A stretch of DNA of 64,000 bases, from NCBI GenBank assembly GCA_963843605.1, contig CAWJLA010000008.1:372001-436000 (forward strand), given 5' to 3'. The position numbers were made by a program, and so were the translations under genes. The notes under the pieces were generated by a model that did not search any database, was not told the DNA's origin, and saw only the letters and a list, made by a program, of their open reading frames with translations. Positions 18,175 through 25,499 of the stretch are shown here, piece by piece (within the stretch, counting starts at the first letter, position 1; each line of letters opens with the position of its first letter). This DNA is from FEN-1297 sp963843605. Lineage in GTDB: Bacteria; Bacteroidota; Ignavibacteria; Ignavibacteriales; Ignavibacteriaceae.

Positions 18175-19170
18175 ATGCTGTCCCAGAAAGAACTAAATAA
18201 AATCTCAAAGGGAGAAAACATTAATCATTTTCTCCTTGTAAGAAAAAGTGAAATTCGCCAGACAAAATCTAACAAACCATATCTACTGCTTGAACTGGGC
18301 GACAAATCTCTTACATTAAACGCAAATTTATGGGAAAACTTTGAGGAATTCGCCGCAAAAGCGGCTGCCGGCGATGTTGTAAAAGTCTCCGGTACCATGG
18401 ATGAATATCAGGGTACTCCGCAGATAAAAGTGAACACAATAAGAAAACTTAAACCTTCCGAAGATATTTCAGCTACCGATTTTCTTCCGGAATCTTCGCG
18501 CGATTTTAATGTTATGAAGAAGGAATTCTTCGACAGGCAGGAAAAGATTTCGGATTTTTATTTAAAAACTATTATGAGCCGCATATTCAATGAGGAAAAT
18601 TTTCAAAAATTCTCCACCGCTCCCGCCGGAAAATCATGGCATCATTCGTACATTCACGGCTTACTGGAACACACGCTTGAGATAATTAAAATTTGCGATC
18701 TGATGTGCGATATTCATCCGGAGATAAACAGGGACCTTTTAATATGCGGCGCCATGCTGCATGACTTCGGGAAAACACAGGAACTTAGTTTTGAAACTTC
18801 ATTTGATTATACCGACAGAGGAAAACTGCTCGGCCATATTGTAATATCGGCAATGATCGTTAATGAAGAAGCTAAAAAGATAGACGGGTTTCCGCAGCTT
18901 CTGCGCGACTGTCTGATCCATTTGATACTGAGTCATCAGGGAAAATTGGAATATGCCTCGCCTGTAATTCCCAAAACCCTGGAAGCAATTACTTTGTACC
19001 AGGCCGATGAACTCAGCGCAAAGGTAAATGCATACAAGAATGCCATTACTTCGGGCAACGGGGGAGATAGTAAATGGACCAAATACATCTCGCTTGCCTC
19101 AACCGATTTATTTAATCACGGACTTACTTCCGAATTTCAGGACAAAATAAATAATTCCCTCTTCGATTAA
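18175..19170 (+). CDS. YhaM-like 3'-5' exoribonuclease (OB-fold plus HD domain)
   Basis: Probable metal-dependent 3'-5' exonuclease acting on RNA ends, as in Bacillus YhaM. The N-terminal part (1-105) is an OB-fold nucleic-acid-binding domain with KPYLLLELGDKSLTLNANLW and DVVKVSGTMDEYQGTPQIKV. The HD phosphohydrolase domain (about 150-300) has HHSYIHGLLEHTLEI and the AMLHDFGK metal motif. At 331 residues it is near the family's usual length. It starts 31 bases after the NusG-like gene, and a TPR protein follows 15 bases after its end, so a run of co-transcribed genes is likely. Confidence 0.87.
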   Translation: MLSQKELNKISKGENINHFLLVRKSEIRQTKSNKPYLLLELGDKSLTLNANLWENFEEFAAKAAAGDVVKVSGTMDEYQGTPQIKVNTIRKLKPSEDISATDFLPESSRDFNVMKKEFFDRQEKISDFYLKTIMSRIFNEENFQKFSTAPAGKSWHHSYIHGLLEHTLEIIKICDLMCDIHPEINRDLLICGAMLHDFGKTQELSFETSFDYTDRGKLLGHIVISAMIVNEEAKKIDGFPQLLRDCLIHLILSHQGKLEYASPVIPKTLEAITLYQADELSAKVNAYKNAITSGNGGDSKWTKYISLASTDLFNHGLTSEFQDKINNSLFD

Positions 19171-19185
19171 TTAAGGAATTTTATT

Positions 19186-19977
19186 ATGAAGCATAAAAGA
19201 CTGTTTCTAAATCCGGTACTATTGCTGTTTATTATCTTTATATCGTCGGTCGTATCCGCACAGTCACTCGATGAATTGCTCAAGCAGGGAGATAACGATC
19301 TGGATTCTTCCTTCAATAACAGCGATGCAATGAAAACATATGAAAAAGCAGACAGTTTGTTCCCGAAGAACTGGGAAGTATACTGGAGGTTAAGCAGGGC
19401 TTATGTTTACGCGGCCGAAAGAATGCCCGAGAAGACGGATGAACAAAAGGATCTTCAGATGAATATGTATCAAAAGGCGTACGAATATGCTGATAAAGCC
19501 GTTAAACTGGCACCCGACAAATCGGTAACTTACATAAGAAGAGCAATAGCAAACGGTAAAATTGCGCTTTATAAAGGCGTGTTCTCCGTTGCTTCCGTAG
19601 TTAATGCGGTAAAAGAAGACTGCGAAAAAGCAATCGGTCTGGCAAACGGCGGAAATTATACACAGGCATTAGCGCACTATGTACTTGCAAGAACGAATGC
19701 AAAAGTAAGCGAAAAATGGGCTCCGGCAAGAGCAGTACTGGGACTGGGATGGGCGGATCTTGATAAGGCAATTTCGGAGTATGATATTGCAATTAAATTG
19801 TATCCGAATTTCCGCATGTTTTACGTCGACATGGGAAAAGCATACATAAGAAAAGATGAGTATCAGAAAGCCAGAGATATGTTTAACAAAGCTGTTAATA
19901 GTCCCAAAAGAGATCTTAATGACGATGCCCAGCTGAAAGAGGCGAAAGAGCTGCTTGAAGAAATTAAAAACGAATGA
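19186..19977 (+). CDS. Secreted tetratricopeptide-repeat protein
   Basis: A signal peptide (MKHKRLFLNPVLLLFIIFIS, then SVVSAQ) directs it to the periplasm. The remaining ~235 residues carry TPR-like helical repeats: ALKTYEKADSLFPKN-type unit near 45-65, MYQKAYEYADKAVKLAPDKS near 95-115, and YDIAIKLYPNFRMFYVDMGKAYIRKDEYQKARDMFNKAV-type unit near 205-245. Such proteins act as protein-protein scaffolds; no enzyme motif is seen. The ATG has TTAAGGA upstream and starts 15 bases after the YhaM-like gene. No specific function is assigned. Confidence 0.85.
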   Translation: MKHKRLFLNPVLLLFIIFISSVVSAQSLDELLKQGDNDLDSSFNNSDAMKTYEKADSLFPKNWEVYWRLSRAYVYAAERMPEKTDEQKDLQMNMYQKAYEYADKAVKLAPDKSVTYIRRAIANGKIALYKGVFSVASVVNAVKEDCEKAIGLANGGNYTQALAHYVLARTNAKVSEKWAPARAVLGLGWADLDKAISEYDIAIKLYPNFRMFYVDMGKAYIRKDEYQKARDMFNKAVNSPKRDLNDDAQLKEAKELLEEIKNE

Positions 19978-20015
19978 TATATTTGATCTGAAATAGTTAT
20001 AAGACGGTTGTTAAT

Positions 20016-20756
20016 TTGAAAATCTCTTCTGAAACAAAAGAGCGTTTAATTTCGGCAGGAAGAATTGTTTTTTTTACAGGTGCCGGTATTTCCGCCGAAA
20101 GCGGGATACCGGTTTTCAGGGGAAAAGACGGTATATGGAATAAACTTAAACCGGAAGAGCTGGCTAACTTCGATGCATTTCTAAAAAATCCGCAAATGGT
20201 GTGGGAATGGTACAACCACCGAAAAAAAATAGTTTACGAATCGCGTCCTAATTCCGCTCATTTAGCTATTGCCGATATGCAGAACTATTTAAATGACGTT
20301 GTTGTTGTTACACAGAATATCGACAATCTTCACAGACGGGCAGGCTCCGAAACTGTATATGAACTTCACGGAAATATCGAACGCAATTATTGTATAAAGT
20401 GCCGGACTTTTTACAACGGCGAACTTCAATTCATTGATAATGTGCCGAGATGCAAATGCGGCGGACTTATAAGACCGGATATTGTCTGGTTCGGGGAATT
20501 TCTTCCCCAGGATCAATTTACAGCGGCTGAAAAAGCCGCAAAGAGCTGCGACATATTTTTTGTTGTCGGTACCTCCGCCGTAGTTTATCCGGCTGCGTCA
20601 TTAATTTATACGGCAAAGCAGAGCGGCGCATATATTGTAGAAGTTAATCTGGAGCAGACCGAAATATCTACAATGACCGATGAATCATTACTAGGGAAGG
20701 CCGGGGAAATACTTCCTTATGTGCTGAAATTGGTTAAAGACCGGTTGTCCGGATAA
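20016..20756 (+). CDS. cobB: Class III (SIRT5-like) NAD-dependent protein deacylase, CobB-like
   Basis: Removes acyl groups from lysine using NAD+. Motifs in order are FTGAGISAESGIPVFRGKDG (NAD binding), the YNHRK segment near residue 68, TQNIDNLHRRAG, the catalytic histidine in YELHGNIERNYC and RPDIVWFGE. A structural zinc site is formed by CIKC and CKC. The Tyr-x-x-Arg pair in YNHR is characteristic of class III sirtuins, which prefer succinyl- or malonyl-lysine, so a desuccinylase role is plausible. The start is TTG. Its 246 residues match the family. It converges with the MarR gene. Confidence 0.91.
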   Translation: MKISSETKERLISAGRIVFFTGAGISAESGIPVFRGKDGIWNKLKPEELANFDAFLKNPQMVWEWYNHRKKIVYESRPNSAHLAIADMQNYLNDVVVVTQNIDNLHRRAGSETVYELHGNIERNYCIKCRTFYNGELQFIDNVPRCKCGGLIRPDIVWFGEFLPQDQFTAAEKAAKSCDIFFVVGTSAVVYPAASLIYTAKQSGAYIVEVNLEQTEISTMTDESLLGKAGEILPYVLKLVKDRLSG

Positions 20757-20774
20757 TTATATGAAAACCGGATT

Positions 20775-21221
20775 TTATTTTTGAAGTCCTATTTTTTTAC
20801 ACATTTTCTGGAATTCAAATTGCTCATCGTCCGTAAGAACATTCATCTCGTCTGTAATTGCTTTAAGCTGCTTCGGAAAAATATTTTCGATCAGATTTCT
20901 GCCTTCCAATGTTAAATGAACGGTAAAAAACCTTCTGTCTTTTTCTCCTCTTTTCCTGATGACAAAACCTTGTTTTTCCAAATTGTCTATTACCATTGTA
21001 ATATTTCCACCGCTTTTCAAGAGCTTTTTTGCCAGATCCTTCTGGCACAGAGGACCGAGATGATATAAAGCTTCCAGTATTCCGAATTGCCCCTCTGTTA
21101 GACCTTCTTTTAACAGCATGTTTTTCAGTCTGCTATTGACCGATTCGGCAGCTCTGTTAAGTTTTATAAAAGTATTTAAGGCGTTAACTTCGGTAACGTT
21201 TCCTTTATAATGCGTCCCCAT
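20775..21221 (-). CDS. MarR-family transcriptional regulator
   Basis: Winged helix-turn-helix dimer of 148 residues. The central DNA-binding segment shows LTEGQFGILEALYHLGPLCQ and DLAKKLLKSGGNITMVIDNL, followed by the wing KQGFVIRKRGEKDRRFFTVH; the DRR motif in the wing is a MarR hallmark. Helices at both ends form the dimer interface. The target is unknown; MarR proteins often control nearby genes, and the GlsB-like membrane gene lies upstream on the same strand. The sequence before its ATG is very AT-rich and includes TTAATTAA at about 21232-21239, a possible operator. Confidence 0.9.
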   Translation of the reverse strand: MGTHYKGNVTEVNALNTFIKLNRAAESVNSRLKNMLLKEGLTEGQFGILEALYHLGPLCQKDLAKKLLKSGGNITMVIDNLEKQGFVIRKRGEKDRRFFTVHLTLEGRNLIENIFPKQLKAITDEMNVLTDDEQFEFQKMCKKIGLQK

Positions 21222-21307
21222 ATAATTCCGATTTAATTAAGTTAAAAATAATTTTTTTCATGAAGATCCGCCTGTTTTTATGAAGCTAACACAAAATCTT
21301 TCCCCGT

Positions 21308-21583
21308 TTATTTTTTTCCGGAGGAAAGAAGATTCAGAACCGCGGCAAAAAGAACGGCGCCGATAATCGACCAGATCACCGGGAAATTTTTTCCGCCGAT
21401 ATTGACCACAAAAAAATCGGGCAGATTAAATTTACGTGCCAGCCATGTACCTATTAGTGCCCCGATGAAACCGGTAATTATCGAAACCAGACATCCTCCC
21501 CTTGAAAAGCCGGCTATTGACTGCGCTATCGATCCGCAAATTCCGGCTATAACTAAAAGAAATAATAATTCCAGCAGACTCAT
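21308..21583 (-). CDS. GlsB/YeaQ/YmgE-family stress-response membrane protein
   Basis: Small integral membrane protein of 91 residues with three predicted helices: about 3-23 (LLELLFLLVIAGICGSIAQS), about 30-48 (GCLVSIITGFIGALIGTWLA) and about 66-86. The glycine-rich GFIGALIGTWLARKF motif is typical of the transglycosylase-associated protein family, which despite the name has no known enzymatic activity and is often induced by stress. A short linker (LPDFFVVNIGGKNFPVIW) separates helices two and three. AGGAGAAATGA-like sequence precedes the ATG. Confidence 0.88.
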   Translation of the reverse strand: MSLLELLFLLVIAGICGSIAQSIAGFSRGGCLVSIITGFIGALIGTWLARKFNLPDFFVVNIGGKNFPVIWSIIGAVLFAAVLNLLSSGKK

Positions 21584-21745
21584 TCATTTCTCCTTTTAAC
21601 GGCAAACTAAATTATAATCATTAAATAATCAAATAAATTCTAAAATTGAGATTTGCCTCATCTTCATAAAATGCATATAAAAAGTTATCCTTAAAATTAT
21701 TAAATTAACGCAGCCTTAAATTTTATTTTTTGAAAGGATGAAAAA

Positions 21746-22189
21746 TTGAAAATTGCCGTCGCTGCCGACCACGGAGGTTTTGAGCTTAAAAAATTACTAG
21801 CAAACATCCTGATTAAAGAAGGTTATGATGTTATTGACCTGGGTAATGCCCTCTACGAAGCCGAGGACGATTATACCGATTTTGCGCAAAAACTTGCCGT
21901 CGCCGTATCAAGCGGACAGGCGGACCGCGGAGTGGTAATTTGCGGAAGCGGTGTAGGAGCCTGCGTTACCGCAAATAAAATAAAAGGAATAAGAGCAAGC
22001 GTTTGCCACGATACTTATTCAGCTCATCAGGGAGTTGAACACGACGATATGAATGTGCTTTGTCTCGGTGCAAGAATTATCGGAACCGAGACGGCTAAGG
22101 AACTTGTGGGCGCATTCCTAAAAGCCGAATTCATTAATGAAGGCAAATATAAAAGACGCCTGGATAAGCTTAAAGCACTCGAGAAATAA
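21746..22189 (+). CDS. rpiB: Ribose 5-phosphate isomerase B
   Basis: Interconverts ribulose 5-phosphate and ribose 5-phosphate in the pentose phosphate pathway. Visible family motifs are AVAADHGGFELK at the start, the active-site cysteine in VVICGSGVGACVTANK, and SAHQGVEHDDMNVLCLGARIIG. The length of 147 residues is exactly as expected. The start is TTG, preceded by GAAAGGATG at good spacing. It stands alone between divergent and convergent neighbours. Confidence 0.95.
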   Translation: MKIAVAADHGGFELKKLLANILIKEGYDVIDLGNALYEAEDDYTDFAQKLAVAVSSGQADRGVVICGSGVGACVTANKIKGIRASVCHDTYSAHQGVEHDDMNVLCLGARIIGTETAKELVGAFLKAEFINEGKYKRRLDKLKALEK

Positions 22190-22343
22190 CCGTTCCGGAT
22201 TCAGCTATAAATTTATATAACGGATTTTAAAAATAAATATCCCCGCTAATTTATTTTTATTTCCAGTCCCTTTGGCTATTCGTGCCTTCTCTGTATTTGT
22301 CGTTGCCATATTTTTCCGCATACCGACTCTTGGATTTGAGAAC

Positions 22344-23114
22344 TCAAAGTTTCATCTTTTCAAATGCGAAAGTACCGATAACTATAACAAGTACCGTAAA
22401 AATTGAAATTATAAACAGATCGAACAACAGACTAAATTGAGAAGCTCCGAGTATAACATTTCTCAGCGCATCCACCGAATAAGTTAACGGATCAATAAAA
22501 GTAAACGGAGCCAGCCATGAAGGCAGCTTGTTTATAGGAAATAAAGAGCCCGAAAGGAAGAATATGGGGAACAATAAAAAGCTGGTAATCAGTTGAAAGC
22601 CTTCTGGACTTTCCATTCTCGATCCGATGATCAAACCTATGCTTACCATAGATGTGGTAGTAATAAATAATATAAGCAGAGACATTAAAAACGAATAAGC
22701 GGTTATGTGAAGTCCGGGAATTATACCGAGATCTGCCAGCAGAATTCCCAGCAATAATAAAATCAGCGACTGAATGACCGAATCGGTAGCGCCTCCTATT
22801 ATTTTTCCTATAAATATTGAAGTCCTTGACATCGGAGCGACAAGTACTTCTTTTAGGAAATCAATTTTTCTGTCCCAGACAATATAAACACCGAAGAACA
22901 CCGATGAGAAAAGGACTGCCTGAACAAGTACGCCGGGAAAAATAAAAGTTTGATAATTTATGCCGGCAATTGAAACAGTTGCGCCCAGTCCTCCCCCGAA
23001 AATTAAAAGCCACAATATCGGGTTAACAATAGAAGCAACTACTCTCGATTTTTCCCTCTGGAAAACCTTAAATTCCCTGTACCATATAGCTAATATTCCG
23101 TTTAACTCGTTCAT
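22344..23114 (-). CDS. ABC-2 type exporter permease (DrrB-like)
   Basis: Membrane half of an ABC exporter, 256 residues with six predicted helices, starting with the typical cytosolic EIWYREFKVF-type segment (AIWYREFKVFQREKSRVVAS) before the first helix (PILWLLIFGGGLG). The conserved ABC-2 signature region GSLFPINKLPSWLAPFTFIDPLTY-like is present near residue 185. Its ATG overlaps the stop of the ATPase gene by four bases (ATGA), so translation is coupled. After the TGA stop at 22344-22346 the same frame stays open for 28 more codons (see findings). The substrate is unknown; relatives export drugs, lipids or polysaccharide. Confidence 0.9.
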   Translation of the reverse strand: MNELNGILAIWYREFKVFQREKSRVVASIVNPILWLLIFGGGLGATVSIAGINYQTFIFPGVLVQAVLFSSVFFGVYIVWDRKIDFLKEVLVAPMSRTSIFIGKIIGGATDSVIQSLILLLLGILLADLGIIPGLHITAYSFLMSLLILFITTTSMVSIGLIIGSRMESPEGFQLITSFLLFPIFFLSGSLFPINKLPSWLAPFTFIDPLTYSVDALRNVILGASQFSLLFDLFIISIFTVLVIVIGTFAFEKMKL

Positions 23115-24079
23115 TTGTTTGTCCTGTAATTCATTGCCCTTTGTCCCCAGCCGCCTTCCGGTGCGGCTTCTCTGATTTCCCGTCCTGTAAAATGAAGGAA
23201 TACATCATTTAATGTCGGAGAATGTATCTCGACAGAATCCACATTTTTAACGGTCTGTAATATCGCAGGAAGATGTCCGCTTGCGTTTGTAACGGTAAGA
23301 ATAATATAACCGTCTTTAGTCTCTATTTTATTAACAAAATCAAATTTATTTAATAGGCTGACATCAGGATTTCCTGTTTTCAATAATACTACGTCGCCTC
23401 CGATTACTTTTTTTAAATTCGAAGGCGAGTCAAGCGCAACAATTTTGCCTCTGTCTATAATTGCAATGCGGTTGCATAATCTGTCAACTTCTTCCATATA
23501 ATGAGTGGTAATTATTAATGTTAATTTTTCCTTTCGGGAAAGGTCCTCGATGTAGTTCCAGATATTCTCCCTCGATTGCGGGTCCAGGCCCAGTGTAGGT
23601 TCATCAAGGAACAATACTTTGGGATGATGCATTAAACCGCGCGCTATTTCAAGTCTTCTCCGCATACCGCCGGAATATTTTTTAACCATGTCGTTTTTTC
23701 TGTCGTCCAGCTCAACCAGCTGAAGAACTTCCTTAATCCTTTCTTCCCTAAGGCTGACCGGCATTCCGTAAAGCATACCGTGAAGTTTCAAGTTTTCATA
23801 ACCCGTCAGCATATCGTCGGAACTCGGATCCTGAAATACGATACCTATTGATTTTCTGACCTGCGAAGGCTGTTTGACAATATCGAACCCGTTAACTTCT
23901 GCCGTACCGCCGGTAGGTTTTAAAATTGTTGTAAGCATCATCAACGTGGTTGTCTTGCCGGCGCCGTTCGGGCCCAGCAGTCCGAAGAGCTCCCCCTCCT
24001 CAATATTGAGGTTAAGTTTATCCACTGCATCCAGACGGTTGTAGGTTTTAGTAAGATCTTTCGTGCTGATTATCGGCAT
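23111..24079 (-). CDS. ABC transporter ATP-binding protein (DrrA-like)
   Basis: ATPase half of the exporter. The Walker A motif is GLLGPNGAGKTTTLMML, the Q-loop region has VFQDPSSDDMLTGYEN, the signature is YSGGMRRRLEIARGL and Walker B is VLFLDEPTLGLDPQ; the switch histidine is in IITTHYMEE. The C-terminal ~90 residues form the DrrA-type extension (LPAILQTVKNVDSVEIHSPT, then LNDVFLHFTG). The ATG at 24079 is chosen because homology begins MPIISTKDLTKTY; an upstream TTG at 24100 is weaker. It is coupled to the permease by a 4-base overlap. Confidence 0.93.
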   Translation of the reverse strand: MPIISTKDLTKTYNRLDAVDKLNLNIEEGELFGLLGPNGAGKTTTLMMLTTILKPTGGTAEVNGFDIVKQPSQVRKSIGIVFQDPSSDDMLTGYENLKLHGMLYGMPVSLREERIKEVLQLVELDDRKNDMVKKYSGGMRRRLEIARGLMHHPKVLFLDEPTLGLDPQSRENIWNYIEDLSRKEKLTLIITTHYMEEVDRLCNRIAIIDRGKIVALDSPSNLKKVIGGDVVLLKTGNPDVSLLNKFDFVNKIETKDGYIILTVTNASGHLPAILQTVKNVDSVEIHSPTLNDVFLHFTGREIREAAPEGGWGQRAMNYRTNK

Positions 24080-24402
24080 AATAAATCTTTGACTTTTCAA
24101 ATATCGTTTAAAGTTAAAATTGAATAATAAAAAATACGGAATGCTTCATAAAAATTATATATCATGAAAATTTCCGCAAATATAATCATTGGGAAGAAGC
24201 GTTACTGAGTTTCACTTAATTTTTCTCTGTGAAACTCAGTGAGTACTCTGCGGAACTCTGTGACCTTCCTTCCCAAATAGACCGGCATCTGAAATTCTTG
24301 ATTGGTCTGTCTCTATTTGTAAGAAGAAGTAGCACTGAGGAATCACAGAGTCTCACTGAGTTTTAAACGGGGAATTGCGTAATACGGTGCATCGGAACCG
24401 GA
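24080..24402. repeat. Palindromic repeat cluster (ACTGAGTTTCAC family)
   Basis: No gene is seen. ACTGAGTTTCAC (24204-24215) and GTGAAACTCAGT (24229-24240) form a perfect 12-bp inverted repeat. Related words follow: CTCTGCGGAACTCTGTGACC near 24249-24268 and CACTGAGGAATCACAGAG plus TCTCACTGAGTTTT near 24333-24364. GAAGAAG occurs next to both the first and the later CTGAG copies. The whole 24195-24366 interval is probably a compound intergenic repeat. Confidence 0.65.
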
Positions 24403-25176
24403 TTAATATTTAAAATGTTTAATTGCCTCGCCTTTGTCGTCTATCTCGGTCATTGCTTCTATGCCTATCTGAAGATGAAGGTCCAAAAATTTATCGTTTA
24501 CCTTTTTATCCATTTCGGCGGTCTTTATTCCTTCAGGCACCATCGGAAGATCAGAAACAAGAAGCAGAGCGCCGCGCGGGATTTCATTAACAAGGCCCAC
24601 AATAAACAACGTAGCGGTTTCCATATCAATTCCAATGGTATAAAGCTGTTTCAGGTATTTCTTAAACTTATCGTCCCACTCCCAGACGCGCCGGTTTGTA
24701 GTATAAATAACCCCTGTACGGTATTCGACTTTATGCTGTACGATTTTATCGGATATAAATTTATGCAATTTAAATGACGGCATAGCCGGTACTTCCTTCG
24801 GCGCGTAATCATCGCTGGTCCCCTCGCCTCTAATAGCCGCAATAGGAAGAATGAAATTACCTATCTCGGTGCTTTTCTTCAGGCCCCCGCATTTGCCTAG
24901 AAACAGAACGCCTTTAGGTTTTCTTGCCACTAAAAGATCCATTATAGTAGCGGCATTTGCAGAGCCTATCCCGAAATTGATGATTGATAGGCCGTCGGCG
25001 TTGGTTGCTGTCTGCATCGGCTTACCGATACCTTTTATATCGCAGTTAAACATTTCTGCAAACTTGGTAACGTAATTATGAAAGTTTGTCAGAAGCATAT
25101 AATCGCCGAATTCATTCAGCGAAGTGCCTGTATAGCGCGGCAGCCAGTTTTTTGCAATTTCAAGTTTTGTTTTCAT
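24403..25176 (-). CDS. amn: AMP nucleosidase
   Basis: Cleaves AMP to adenine and ribose 5-phosphate, a purine salvage step. This is the short form found in Bacteroidota, 257 residues, which lacks the long N-terminal domain of the E. coli enzyme. The nucleoside-phosphorylase fold is visible in INFGIGSANAATIMDLL, GVLFLGKCGGLKKSTEIGNF and the substrate-binding loop IDMETATLFIVGL. VSDLPMVPEGIKT and KHFKY at the end are characteristic of this group. ATG start. It is transcribed as a single gene, with repeat-filled spacers on both sides. Confidence 0.9.
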   Translation of the reverse strand: MKTKLEIAKNWLPRYTGTSLNEFGDYMLLTNFHNYVTKFAEMFNCDIKGIGKPMQTATNADGLSIINFGIGSANAATIMDLLVARKPKGVLFLGKCGGLKKSTEIGNFILPIAAIRGEGTSDDYAPKEVPAMPSFKLHKFISDKIVQHKVEYRTGVIYTTNRRVWEWDDKFKKYLKQLYTIGIDMETATLFIVGLVNEIPRGALLLVSDLPMVPEGIKTAEMDKKVNDKFLDLHLQIGIEAMTEIDDKGEAIKHFKY

Positions 25177-25499
25177 ATAATGTAAACATTAGTTAAAAAT
25201 TTAACGGCAAATATAATCAAAGTTATCTAATTAAGTTGATAATTGACTTTACGTTCCTTCGCGTACTCGGCGGTTTCTTTTTAACCGCTAAAGGCGCCAA
25301 GGTTTATTTTTATTTATAATTCTTTGAATCAGTCTTCTTTGCGTTCTTGGCGGTTAAAAAGTAATTGGTTATTCATGAATGTAAAATTAGCGGATATATT
25401 TGAAGTCTTAAAAAAAATTATAACCGCAAAGAGTGCCATGGTTTAAATTACTTTGCGTTCTTCGCGCCCTTTGCGGTTAAAAAGTTTTTCTCCAATCCA
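25177..25499. repeat. CTTTGCG...GCGGTTAAAAAG palindromic repeat cluster
   Basis: No gene is seen. Three related copies occur: about 25250-25278 (ACGTTCCTTCGCGTACTCGG, then CGGTTTCTTTTTAA), 25339-25363 (CTTTGCGTTCTTGGCGGTTA, then AAAAG) and 25453-25486 (CTTTGCGTTCTTCGCGCCCT, then TTGCGGTTAAAAAG). Opposite-strand copies are AACCGCTAAAGGCGCCAAGG (25283-25302) and AACCGCAAAGAGTGCCATGG (25422-25441). The facing copies form long imperfect hairpins between the divergently placed spacers of amn and the metalloprotease gene. Confidence 0.7.

Noticed and set aside
22344..22346. TGA at the permease end as selenocysteine
   Set aside because: No redox context, no SECIS-like hairpin seen after it, and FEKMKL is a plausible natural end.
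24195..25486. CRISPR-like regularity of the repeat clusters around amn
   Set aside because: Copies are in both orientations, unequal in length and spacing, and there are no uniform spacers or cas genes.
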